Shown in pieces: positions 1 through 11,537 of a stretch of 64,000 bases of DNA; position 1 is the stretch's first letter, and each line of letters starts with the position of its first letter. The translations under genes and the position numbers were made by a program. Source of the stretch: Circinella umbellata (lineage: Eukaryota > Mucoromycota > Mucoromycetes > Mucorales > Lichtheimiaceae). The notes below the pieces were generated by a model that was not told the origin of the DNA, made no database searches, and worked only from the letters and a program-made list of their open reading frames with translations. The stretch is from assembly GCA_025093555.1 (NCBI GenBank), contig JAIWNF010000020.1, positions 496,001-560,000 on the forward strand. Reading direction: 5' to 3'.

Positions 1-3000
1 TAGCTCTTGGTAAAAAGGAAAGTTTCTTTTATTCTTAAGTTACTACACGTACGCATGATCATTTCCCTGTTGGGCCTTTAATACCACATTATATGTATCA
101 AGATGCTACTTTTGATATTTTCCGTGGGAAGACTTTATCCGAACATGGAATGCTTTTATCTTTATCTGGACCTAAAATGTTATAAATTTAAAAACTTCTT
201 TGTCCATAAATCTCAATAATTTCATTAAAGAAGTTTATGATTACATGAAAAGAATTCAATCTAAAGATATTAACATATCTACGTCATGATTTCCTCGGTA
301 TCATCGTTACCACGTCATGAAGAAACGAAATATATGACTTTTTTTTGGACTTTCTGTTTTCCGTGCATGAACCAAAAGTTAGACTAAGTTGGTCTGAGGC
401 GGGTTGTAATAATTTTTTTTATCTGCTCCTTGTCATGGATACTAAATTATATAATCAATTTACTTTATAACGAAATTTAGTCAGGAATAGATATGTATAT
501 TTTTAATAATTAATAAATTATCATTTTCTATCATATGTAATCAAATTAACATAAATTATTACAGTATCAACAAAAACTTGAACAAATTGAATAGCGTATT
601 ATTGATTCTCATCGATAAGTTAAATATAGGGCGTTATATTAAAATTTGAGTATTTTAGTATACTTTAACTTCTATACTGTAGTATCGCTACCTTTAAAAA
701 AAATTAATTATGCAAAATCTTCTTGTGGAAAGCTCCAATTCACGTGGTTTTTGGCATTAAAATGAGTAGCATAACAAGCGTGTCAAATATGACACCGTAT
801 TAAAAATTTATGATTATTTTTTAAAATTAATGAAGGAAATAAAATGGTGCGTCACATTCCTCCCCGCTGTTGCTTTTTATCTTTTGAAATAGAAAAAAAC
901 TGAAGTATTTCAAAACATGCTTAAGCTGTCAACCAGCAACAACAACAACAACGAGAAAATTAGTTTAGCTACTGTACTGTGAGAACAATTGCATTGGGTC
1001 GTGTTAGTAGCAAGTCCTTTGCTTTGATAATTATTGGTTGAAATAAATTAATGACTTACGTACCCATTCAAGTGTGCACAAGCTATTTTTTGTTAATAAT
1101 GTAGTAGTCCAGTTGTTTTTTATTTTTTATTTTACATTGCTTTTTGATAAAAGTCTTATATATATTCCTTTGCCAACTAGTATTACTAATAATGATAGTA
1201 GAGTTCTAATTGTTAGCTATGCTGTACATGATCCAAATGGTTCAAACACCCTATAGTAAAAAATCGTTCAATATTGATCCCTGGCAAGTTGGATGAAAAA
1301 GAAATAACAATGTTGCACAAAAACTCAGATCGAATAAAAAAAACTTACCATGGTATGAAACGCCTTTTTAATGAAAAAAAAAAACCTATTTCTTCTAGTG
1401 ATCTTTGACTAAATTTTATTCCTATCGCAGACTCTTGTCATTGAATTGCCATGGATTGGTAATAAGTATTTATAATCTTTGTCTATTTCCTCGAGGTGCT
1501 ACGCTACCATGGGACAAAATGCATCGGAGTACTAGTATTATGCAGCAAGTTTCTAAATGATTCAAGTATAAAATGAAGGGAGCCCCCCATCTTACTGAAT
1601 AGAGCGTGTGAAATTTTGTAATACACCTCTATATCGATTACAAGAACAGCAGAATAGTCATGGTAGTAGTCTTGAAGTAGTGTAATCAATGCATCTGTAA
1701 TTGTTTTTTTTTTGTCGATAAAAATGCTGTAATAATTTTTTTTTTCTATTCTGATTTATCTTTCTTGTGCTCTAGTGATACATTTATTAATGTCTATTAT
1801 TATTATTTTTCGAAAAGTCAAAGAGATTGGATTAGTATACTAATGTTACAAGGGAAATGATACCGCAAAAGCTGAGTCCAATTTTCCCTAATGCGGAATT
1901 TTACGCCGGATACACTGATAGGGGGGGGGATAAAGCTGTCGGGTTGGGAGCGGGAGAACGATGAATATGACAGGTCATCTTGTCCAGTAAAGAGAATTAC
2001 TACATTGTTCAATCATTGATATTTATACGAGGCTATTTTTCCCAAATAAACTTACAGCCACACATCTTTCAAAGTTAATATGCAGGGAAGAAAGTTTGAT
2101 ATATTATCGTGATGATCATTATTCAGTGAAATAGGGAATGATAATGAAAAAGAAAATAAAACCATATGCATTTTGGATTCATAAAAAAATCATAATACTA
2201 CTTGAATTTTATGAAGAGAGGTAAAACAAAGAAGCTTTATAATGTGTTTTTTACTTTGAAATCAAAAAAATATATTATGTTACATCAGCGATTCTGAGTA
2301 TATGTACTATAACAAGTAGATATAGCTAGTTATCAAACTCATCATAAAACGAGTATACGTATCAACAAAAAAGCTCAAGTTGTAGTGTTTTGTTTGTTTT
2401 GTTTTGGGTCTTTCTCAATGACAAACAGACGGTAAGTTATGTACATCATAACAATAAGTGGGCTATAACAGAGTTATGAGTTAATTTAAATAATATACTA
2501 ATATTAATGTTGTGTAAACAAAGAACTTTTCTATTTAGAGCTTTGTTCCGAGCATAGATTGTCTCACCTAGAAGACAATTGGAAGATAGATGAGGGTTAC
2601 CCGTTTCCCCGGACAAGTTACTTGGATATGGATATAATTCATGTCTATATTTAAAGCCATATAACCCAAATATTATTCACATTCCGTTTTTATTTATTTG
2701 ATAGACATTTATGTTACTACGTATGTATCTCTACTTGGCTATTATATATAATTATCACTCCTACGTTTCGTATTTCCAGTTCATTCCTGAAAACCAAGTA
2801 AGAAAGTAAACATCTTTTTGATTTTCATATAATTTAAGTTAATTCGAGACATGTTTTATGGGTCTTCTGACAGTAATGTTTTTGATATATAAATATGTGT
2901 ACGTAGGGATACCCAATATATTCATCACGCCTCTATTTGTAAAAAAAAGAAAATAAATAAACACATCTGTGCATATAGAAACATAAAGAAGCGATATCCT

Positions 3001-3344
3001 CTCTTTTTTTGTATTATTTACAATAATTGGCATTTATATATTATTACAACAAATTCATGCGATTCATCATTCCACCTTTCCCCCTTGTCTTCTTTGACAA
3101 TTAAAGAGAGAGTGAGAGCGAAAAGCCCCGCATAGCCCCAAAAAAAAACTTGGACACGGGTAACCAATGAGATATATATATACTCTCTTAATATGAAATC
3201 ATTTAACACAACAACCCTCTCCCCCCAATTTTACATTTCTTAGCTTTTTATATTTCCTCTCTCTCTCTCTTTCTCTTGCTCTTTCTCACAACCCCAATTT
3301 TTTCTTTTCTCTTTTATCTCTAATTTATTTCATTTTGTTTCAGC
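1..3344. other. AT-rich intergenic region, no supported gene
   Basis: No multi-exon gene could be built here. Short open frames exist but are low-complexity or broken. A stretch at about 49-183 on the plus strand reads as a coherent-looking frame (containing PVGPLIPHYMYQD) between stops, and may be the eroded end of a gene or transposon lying to the left. I do not recognise it. The last 100 bases before the first gene are pyrimidine-rich (CTCTCTCT at about 3257-3290), as in other promoters of this window. Confidence 0.5.
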
Positions 3345-4510
3345 ATGCAAATGCTACTTTTACCCATTTTGACTTCTCGTCAACCACAATTATTTTTCGC
3401 TGATCCAAGATTGATTAAAATGGCTCCATCGGAACCGATCTCCGATCCTGATTCTATATTAAATAATATTGACACGATCGGTTGTTCTTCTTCTATTAAT
3501 TCTGGAGACGACGAAGGGTGTAAACTTTTAGACAGTTTTGCTATCATAGTTCAAATAAGTTTAGCAACAACAGCTTTATTAGTACTTGTATATAAACGTT
3601 GGCGAGAACGACCTCAACGACCTGTGCCAATATGGTATTTTTTTTTTATTTCTTCTTTTTGTTTCCTTCCTTCCTTCCTTCTTGTCCTACATAACTAAAC
3701 ATCAATATATATATATAATTGAAAAATTAAAAAAAAAACTTAATAGGGCATTGGATGTAAGCAAACAGTTTATAGGTGCAGGTGTTATTCATTTTTTAAA
3801 TTTGGCAGTAAGTTATTTAGTTGGACGACCTATGAATGGACCTAAAACGAATCTATGTGTATGGTATTTTTTAAATGTACTTGTGGATACAACGATTGGT
3901 GTGGGTATTCTTTGGTTCTGGTTCCATTCATTACAACATATATTGTCACGGTATTTGAATGTACAATATATTCGTAGTGGAGAATATGGTCCTCCTCCAT
4001 TACGTCGACGTATATTACCATGGTTGAGACAAACGATTGTTTTTATTGTTGCTGAGGTTTTAATGAAACTTTGTGTCTTGGGATTATTCCGTTTATGTCC
4101 CTTTTTGTTTGATGTTGGTAATTGGGCCCTGCGCTGGACACGTGGTAATTATCGATATCAAGTGGTGTTTGTAATGTTTATGTAAGTTCTTTGCTATTCA
4201 TTTTATTTGTTTGTTATATTAAGTTACTAAAAGCATACCCAAACATGTGTAAAATAGATTCCCCTGTATAATGAATGCAGTTCAATTTTGGATTGTTGAT
4301 ACTATTGTCAAGGTGAATCCAGTATTATTAAATGATAATAATAATAACAACAACAATTCAAATAATTTCAAATACATTAATTCCAATCAACAAGATAATA
4401 TATCATCATTATCAGGTGACGAAGAAACGGGTACATCACCTGGTATTAATAGAGTTATTCATCGTGAAGAGAATGAACGTACTCCGTTATTACATAACAA
4501 TTCTTCATAA
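3345..4510 (+). CDS. STIMATE/TMEM110-family vacuolar or ER membrane protein
   Basis: Three exons (3345-3634, 3747-4181, 4258-4510) splice in phase into about 325 residues. After a polar N-terminus come a hydrophobic segment (QISLATTALLVLVYKRW) and the family's conserved blocks: DVSKQFIGAGVIHFLNL, WYFLNVLVDTTIGVGI, QYIRSGEYG and, across the second splice, VMFIFPCIMNAVQFWIVD. Several membrane segments follow one another and the tail is polar and Asn-rich. Known members are multi-pass proteins: animal STIMATE at ER-plasma-membrane contacts, yeast YPL162C at the vacuole. The exact role here is inferred only from family. The start is either 3345 or, with a better context (AAAATGGCT), the in-frame ATG at 3421. 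The second intron has a TTACTAA branch site. Confidence 0.85.
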
Positions 4511-4688
4511 TTCTTTTCTTTTAACATTTGCATACCATAGATATACCAACCAATTATTTCTAATCCCTTTCTTTTTTGTAAATATATAATCAAACATGAA
4601 CAAATTCTCTCAATCCCTCTTTAATCCATCAAATTAAATAATAAATTTTTTTTTTGCTTGAAAAAAAAGAAGCGGTGGATGAATATTT

Positions 4689-4693
<5 letters not shown>

Positions 4694-4727
<34 letters not shown>
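4694..4727. repeat. poly(T) tract of about 34 bases in a promoter
   Basis: Uninterrupted T run ending about 50 bases before the start codon of the helicase gene. Long dA:dT tracts upstream of genes are common in fungi and can exclude nucleosomes. The exact length is unreliable in any assembly. Confidence 0.7.
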
Positions 4728-4728
<1 letters not shown>

Positions 4729-4779
4729 AATCTTGTTATTTCATCGATTAACCTTCAGACTTGTACAAAAAAAAAAAAA

Positions 4780-7124
4780 ATGTTTTCCATTGCACGATAC
4801 CAAGGAGACGACGACAATAGTTCAAAAGAAACCGAACGTACATTTGAAAAAAAGAATGAACGATTACAACAACTTCGAGAAAAGGCGAATAGAAAACGAA
4901 AAACAACTAATGATCAACCACCTACTACTACTACAACTGAAGATCAAATAATGTCAAATAAGAATGAAAAGAAACGACGAAAAAATGATAAATCGAAAAC
5001 GAAATTGACAAAAGCACCCGTAGAAGAAAAAGAAGAAGAAGAAGAGAATGACGATTCGATCATTGACAGTGATAATGAAGAAAAACAAATAGATAATATA
5101 CCAACTGCATCAATAACAATAGCTGAAAAGAATGATAGTGATGAGGATGGTGATATGGAAGAGGAAGAGAAAGAAGCAGAAGAAGAACAAAAAGATAAAG
5201 AGAAAGAAGATGAAGGAATTATTGCATTTCCAGATATGATAGGAAATACAAGTGAAAGAACACAAGAAGATATTCAATTATTACGAAACATGGGTATTCC
5301 GGATTGGCTTTTATTACCTACTGTTATTTTACCCAATGAGAAATGTGAATTGGATGAATTACCAGGAATTTCTAATCGTCTTGTACAAAGATGTCGTGAT
5401 TTAGGTTTTACTGATTTTTTTGCAGGTAAAGAATAAAAACAAACATTTAGAAAAATTCAAAAGATTTTACTAATAAAAACAATTATAATAGTACAATTGG
5501 CAGTGATTCCAGTATTTTTAAGAAGACAAGCATTATATGATACTCGAAGACCTCCAGGAGATTTATGTGTTTCTGCACCTACAGGTAGTGGAAAAACAAT
5601 TGCCTATGTATTACCTATCATTGATATACTTTCAAAACGTATTGTGACACGATTAAGAGCACTTGTTGTTTTACCTACACGTGAATTGGCTATTCAAGTG
5701 AAAGAAACATTTGAAGCTTTTGTAAAAGGAACCAATCTTCGTGTTGGAGCTGCTATTGGTCAACATAGTATGATAAAAGAACAACACATGTTAGTTGGAA
5801 AAACAACAGATGAGTAAGTATATCTTTATATTTATTTTTTATAGAAGGATAACTAAATAATTTTCTTCTTTTTTAAAAAGTCTTCCAGGTGGACAAAGTC
5901 GAGTAGATATTTTAATTGCTACACCAGGTCGTCTCACAGATCATATCAAAGAAACCAAAAATTTTAGTTTACAGCATTTAAGATTTTTAGTTATTGATGA
6001 AGCAGATCAACTTTTAAATCAGAGTTATAATGATTGGTTAAATCAAATCTTAACAGCAACAAGACCTTCTACAGAAAAATGTGATATTTCGTTCAATTTC
6101 AAAGAAGATAAAAACGGGTAAGATATTAGCTTACTTTTGTTTATATAGATTATATATAATTAATTTTAAATTGAATTGAATTATAGTGTAAGAGAACCTG
6201 ATGCTATTGCACCTAACTTTTTAAAATCTACATTTGATTTACCAAGAACAGATATTGATCTTATTAAAGTACCAACGGTAAAGAAGAAGAAGACTTATAT
6301 TATAATCATTAAAGAAAAAAAAACTAAGACTATTATTATAAATTAGGTCCAAAAATTATTATTTTCAGCTACATTAACAAAAAATCCTGCCAAAATAGCC
6401 AATCTTCATTTAACTGAACCTGAATATATATCTGTACAAAGATCATCAGATACTGAACAACAACAAGCACCTGATTATACAACACCTGCAGGCTTAAAAG
6501 AATTTATGACTGTATGCTCTTCAGAATTGAAACCTCTTTATTTGATTTATCTTTTGAATCATTTTAATATTCGATCTTGTTTATGTTTTACTCGATCTAC
6601 TGATTCTACAAGAAAATTACAAATGTTAATTGAAGCATATGAAACAAGACAAGAAAAGAAAGAAAAATTTATTGTTGCAGATTATTCTAGTGAATTAACA
6701 AAAGTAGAACGTAAATCGTTACTTAAAAGATTTTCAGATGGTGAAATTAATTTGTAAGTGACTCATTTTAAATGTGTGTGTGTGTGTATAGAGATAGACT
6801 ACTAATACTAATAATAATAATATAATTAGGTTGATTTGTTCAGATTTAATTGGTCGTGGTATTGATTTAGATAATGTTGCTGTTGTTATTAACTATGATG
6901 TTCCTTATTTTATGGATAAGTATATTCATCGTGTGGGTCGAACGGCTCGTGCAGGTCGTCAAGGTGAAGCTTATTCACTTGTAGAAAAACAAGAAGCAAG
7001 ACCCTTTAAAGATATGTTTAGACAAGCAGGTCATTTACAACAAATCAAACCTTTACGAATTGATTATAAAAAATTAGAACCATTTGAAGAAGACTATAAT
7101 AAAGCTTTATCAAGTCTTGAATAA
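4780..7124 (+). CDS. DBP6: DEAD-box ATP-dependent RNA helicase, Dbp6/DDX51 type
   Basis: Six exons (4780-5425, 5492-5813, 5881-6117, 6187-6277, 6347-6753, 6830-7124) give about 665 residues. The first about 200 are highly charged (Lys/Glu-rich, probably disordered). The helicase core follows with motif I APTGSGKT, Ia PTRELA, TPGR, motif II in VIDEADQLL, motif III FSATLT, motif V in SDLIGRGID and motif VI HRVGRTARAGRQG. The block before motif I (DLGFTDFFAVQLAVIP) fits Dbp6/DDX51, which acts in early 60S ribosome assembly in the nucleolus. The start is the ATG directly after a poly-A run. An in-frame upstream ATG at 4654 would add a Phe stretch encoded by the poly-T tract and is unlikely. All splice sites are GT-AG. 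Confidence 0.9.
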
Positions 7125-7993
7125 TAATAATAATAATAATAAAAGTATATACATTATTTATTAATCTAATTTGGATATAAAGGAGGAAAGGGTTTTTATT
7201 ATTGATAATAAGGAGGATGATCGATTGATAAAATGTAATCATTTCTTAAAAAGTAGGTGATAGTAGATCTCGATAAGTTATTATATTTACACCCTTTCTT
7301 TTCTTTCTTGAAACAAAGGGTTGAATGACAGTAAATAATGAGAGATCGATCACTGTTATATATATATTTTAGGTTTTGCTATGGGAAATTTTTATATTGA
7401 GGTACCTGCAGGAGAGAAATGTTTTATAAATAACACATGACCTTGTTCTAATTATTTATTTACTTTTGACTGTTCCATAATCTATTAATCATTATATATA
7501 TATATATTAATATTAGTTCTACGTGGTATATATTGCATTCTTATATTGATATAATAAAGAAAGAGAGAAAGAGTCTACGTAACAATAATTTTTATCATTG
7601 CCAAGTAAATTAATATTCTTGAATGCGCGGAACAAAAAAAAAACTAATCAATTCAGGGGGAGGAGGAGGTTGTACGTATTTATTAAGTTTAACACAAGTT
7701 TTAAAATATATGCTGATCATTAACGTAAAAAACGATGGTCAGATCATCAAAGGATCCAATCAAAGTGAACAGTAGATCGTTATAAAAGATCGGCGAAGTA
7801 ACCCTCATTTTAATCCATATTTAAGACCATTACTTTTTGTATTATAAAGTGTCACCAGGTCTATATTTGATCAGCTGATTTTATTTTAAATGTTGGAACC
7901 GTTTGATGATCATTTTTACAAATAAAGAAGATAACACTGACAACAAAAATAACTTCAATAAATTTATTTATATTTATTATTTATTATTTATAT

Positions 7994-8025
<32 letters not shown>

Positions 8026-9151
8026 TTGTTATTGATGTATTTGTATAATAAACAATAACGAACAAATCATAAAGAATTAGACTATTACTACTAGTCCATG
8101 AAACTAAACGTATTTATAACCGTTAAACTTATCATTCATTTAAAAGAGCTTAAAAAAATAAAATAAAGGAAACGGAGTTGAACCAAAAGATCGGCGATCG
8201 ACATACCAAATTCCCCGTTTCTTTTTTTGTGTTTTTCCGAGTTTGATAAGTTAAAACAAGTTTAGTCATATAAATGAAGTTAATCCAACACTAAAAAAAT
8301 CTTTTTAAACTAAAGACAAACAAAAGAAATAGTTCAACATCTCCGAATCTATAGAATACTTTACATTTAGTTTTGAATATATAATACTTATGTCATTCTT
8401 ATAGAGTTGAATATAACAAACCCGAAGGAACGGATATGATGAACTTACAAAAAGGTGCCACAAATAAAACGGAACACTTGTCAGTAACATACATCCCCCC
8501 TCACCTCAAATCATATATTATTCTTTGAAACAATAGGACTATTCATCAAGATTTCAACATGTTAATAAATATACCTTTTTTTTTTCATACTAAAAAAAAA
8601 TCGATGCTATTTATACAACAATAGAATCATTCATTCATTTAAAAGAAAAACTTAAATGTAGTGCAAAAACTGAGGAGCAACGTCGATCATTATTACTCAC
8701 GCGCAATCGGATGATGCATCTAAAAAGAAGATAGAAGGGCCTTTGTGTCCCCAACTCCCCCTTCTCCCCCTCTCCCCCTTTCTTTCTATCTCTCTCTCTC
8801 TCACTCACTAAATCTCCTTTCCTCCTTCTCTCTCCTCCCCCCAACCTTCTCTTTCTCTCTCTCTCTCGCTTTCACACACATAACCCTTCTAAATACATGC
8901 ATAACTGGGGCCTGGACGATCATCAGAGCCCTTTTTGTATCAGGAGAATAGTAAAAATAAAAGAGTCTTGACAAAAAAGAAAGAGAAAAAAAAAACCTCA
9001 CAACACTTTTTTTTTCTTTCCTTCTTTTCTCTTTACTTTGCTTTTTTACTTTTTTTTACTTTTAACAACCAGTGAAAACTTATCTTTTTTTTTTCTTTTT
9101 AAAAAATACATACATAACTCTTGCCACTAAATAATAATAATAATAATAATA
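7125..9151. other. Intergenic region with microsatellite and CT-rich promoter
   Basis: No gene is supported. The region holds the helicase 3' end, a TGC/TGT microsatellite, and a long pyrimidine-rich stretch (about 8745-8875) before the zinc-finger gene. ORFs there on both strands are made of low-complexity Ser/Leu/Pro or Arg/Glu and are by-products of that composition. Confidence 0.6.
7994..8029. repeat. (TGC)9(TGT)3 trinucleotide microsatellite
   Basis: Nine TGC units followed by three TGT units, in a noncoding AT-rich setting just after repeated TTATTATTTA units. It is not within any supported exon. Confidence 0.9.
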
Positions 9152-10145
9152 ATGGAAAAACCACAGTTACCACCACTTAAAGCTATCCTTGAAGGAATGA
9201 GCTCCATCTCTGGTAATAATAATAACAAATGACTTTTTTTTTAGTCAACTCAAACTAAACGTTTATTTTATATATTGAATAGATCGACCTAGTTTAGTTG
9301 GAGGAGGTCACCGTCGAAATCTCTCTTCAGAATATAATACATCAATCACATCAACAAATAGTGCATTTTTTGCATGTTCTGAACAACGAAGGCCTACAAG
9401 AGTTTCGCATTCACGTTCATTATCTGATTATACACATCGTTTACCACCACCACTACCTTCTTCTCAACAACAAGAACAAAAACAACAATTATTATTATCA
9501 AGTTACCATTATCCTCATCGTATATCCCCTCTTCATCATTCACAACAACAATCACAACGTTCTATTATTCAACATCGAAGAGCAATATCAACTAATACAG
9601 CTGAATATATGTCTCATCATTCATCATTTGCTCCACCTCCATTTCCTCCTGCACTTGATCCATCTTCTTCTACATCTACTACTGCTTCTAATAATAATTG
9701 TATTTCTCCAACAACAGAAGATTATGAAAGTGAAGAAAATAGTTCTCGAGAAGATGAAGTCATGACACCCACTACATCTACTCATCATCAACATCATCAT
9801 CATCATCATAATGCATCAACATCATCTACATCTTCATCGTCTACATCTTCTAGTAATATATCCACAACAACAACAGCAACAACAACAGCAACTAAATATA
9901 AATGTTCCTATTGTCAAAAAGGATTTTCAAGACCATCATCACTTCGTATTCACATTTATTCACACACAGGTGAAAAACCATTTGATTGTCCTGAACCGGG
10001 TTGTGGTAGAAGATTCAGTGTTCAAAGTAACATGCGTCGACATATGCGTGTTCATCGTATTGCTTGGGAAAAACCAAGTAAAAAAAGAACAACACAAATG
10101 ATGGGTGTTGTACCTATTGCACCTGCTAATAGAGAATTTTCATAA
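9152..10145 (+). CDS. C2H2 zinc-finger transcription factor
   Basis: Two exons (9152-9212, 9283-10145) give about 307 residues. The first exon encodes [21 protein letters not shown] long low-complexity region rich in Ser, Thr, Gln and His (including HHQHHHHHH) follows. Near the C-terminus are two adjacent C2H2 fingers: [19 protein letters not shown] (His pair H-x4-H), the canonical linker HTGEKPF, then [21 protein letters not shown]. The first finger is C-x2-C and the second C-x4-C. This two-finger arrangement, with [17 protein letters not shown], is common in fungal sequence-specific regulators. The target is unknown. A short acidic [10 protein letters not shown] patch lies before the fingers. 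Confidence 0.85.
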
Positions 10146-10506
10146 TATAATCTTTCTACACTTATACTTTTAATAAAATACAATTCCTTCCTATATATTA
10201 CAATCAAAGGAGGAGAATATAATAATAAAAAGCATTCATACTCTTTTTTTTAATGATTAAAATGATAATTAATATCTTATTTTCCTCATTTATATACAAT
10301 TGAATAAGTAATATAATTTAATGAAAGAGAGAGAAAGAGGTAAAGCAAAGAAGGATTATGATCGAGAGAATGTGGGAGAGGAGGGGAGGGAAGGGGGGGA
10401 GGGTTAAATGACGAATGATGGATAATAGTAATAAAGTTAAATGAAGAGAAAAATGAATAGATATATAAAATTGTAAGACTTATTAAAAAAAAGGAGAGAA
10501 AGGGTT
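10146..10506. other. Intergenic region between convergent genes
   Basis: Purine-rich (GGGAGAGGAGGGGAGGG at about 10373-10400) spacer between the 3' ends of the zinc-finger gene and DPB4. No gene seen. Confidence 0.6.
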
Positions 10507-11336
10507 TTATTCTTCAGCAGTATTTTCCCTACTTTTATCATTAGGTGAATCTTGAGAATCAATCATTTCCTCATCTTCTTCTTCCTCTTCTTCTTCATCA
10601 TCTTCTTCATCTACTTCTTGACCACTTTTTTGTTTCTTTGGTTCAGGAGTTTTATCATCATCCTCTTCTTCTTCTTCTTCTTCTTCATCATCATTTGCAC
10701 TTCGTTTCACTCCTCTTGTTTCATCATCAGGTGTTGCTGTATTCGATGCTTCATTTTCTTCTTCTGCTTTTTTCTCTTTCTTTTTTTGTTTTTTATCAGA
10801 TTGTAATTGTTGGAAAGCTAATTTGATTTATTTGTTAATATCAAACAGTTCTCTCCTTTATGTACATTGACGTGTAAACAGTATATAGTTATATTACCTG
10901 TAAATGATTCTCGTAATGCTGGTATCAAATCATCAAATTCTAAGACTTCCATTGCTTTAAATACATCAGGTGCACTGATCGTTTTATGATTTGCTGATTT
11001 AGCTGTATCGTTTGCTCTGTAATTTATTCATATTATTTGTTTTTGACCTCCTCTTTTTCCTTTATGGATAAATAAAAAAAAAGTATACACAATGGACTTA
11101 CACTGTACTTAAATAATTTATAAATACTGTTGCTGCTTTACTAACTGCAAGTTTAGCTTCTTTTTGTAATGCTGTTCCTGGTGGAAGCTTCATTTATTTT
11201 AAAAGAATAAAAAAAAAAAAACACCCATAAGTTTAACTTTTTTAATTGTGAAAATAATAAATAAAATACTTACTGCATTTTTTAATACTCTAGAAATATT
11301 AGCTTTTGGAAGTTCATTATCTTCAATCGATGACAT
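10507..11336 (-). CDS. DPB4: Histone-fold subunit Dpb4/POLE3 of DNA polymerase epsilon and chromatin remodelers
   Basis: Four exons on the minus strand (11336-11274, 11187-11102, 11016-10898, 10817-10507) give about 192 residues. The N-terminal histone fold reads [18 protein letters not shown], then [39 protein letters not shown] and [14 protein letters not shown], which is diagnostic for Dpb4/POLE3 (CHRAC17). The C-terminal half is a Glu/Asp-rich acidic tail, as in the family. Known relatives pair with Dpb3/POLE4 in the polymerase epsilon holoenzyme and in ISWI-type remodelers and help parental histone transfer. The gene is divergent from SRP72 with about 200 bp between start codons. CGCG-core boxes lie in that spacer. 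Confidence 0.9.
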
Positions 11337-11537
11337 TATTTTTGTATAAAGTTCTTTAAAAAAAAAAAAAAGAAAAAAGTCGCGTAATAAAAAAAGAGGT
11401 GATAATGTGTTAGATATGAAAAAAAAAATACAGCCATCGTCACGCGGGGTTAATTATATAGGGTTGGAGAAGAAAAAGCTCAACCCTTTCTTGTAACCCC
11501 CCCCCATTCATACATTTTCTTTTTTAAAAAAAAACGG
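11337..11537. promoter_or_regulatory. Shared DPB4/SRP72 promoter with CGCG-core boxes and a telobox-like inverted repeat
   Basis: The 201-bp divergent promoter contains GTCGCGTAA at 11379-11387 and CACGCGG at 11441-11447. Both carry the CGCG core of MluI cell-cycle box/MBF-type sites, which is scarce in this AT-rich sequence. Nearer SRP72 is an inverted repeat, TAGGGTTGGAG with CTCAACCCT (about 11459-11487), whose arms resemble teloboxes (AACCCTA), which serve translation and ribosome genes in other fungi. Motifs are seen directly; their function is inferred. Confidence 0.45.

Noticed and set aside
2560..2625. Possible tRNA-like sequence (GGGTTACCCGTTTCCCCGG)
   Set aside because: No acceptor stem or TTC arm could be folded around it.
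8635..9001. Overlapping ORFs on both strands in a CT-rich stretch
   Set aside because: Translations are Ser/Leu/Pro or Arg/Glu/Lys low-complexity, as expected from a pyrimidine tract. No domains or splice partners.
9298..10101. Long overlapping frames across the zinc-finger gene
   Set aside because: Shadow frames created by CAT/CAA/CAC repeats. Only the frame with the two C2H2 fingers is supported.
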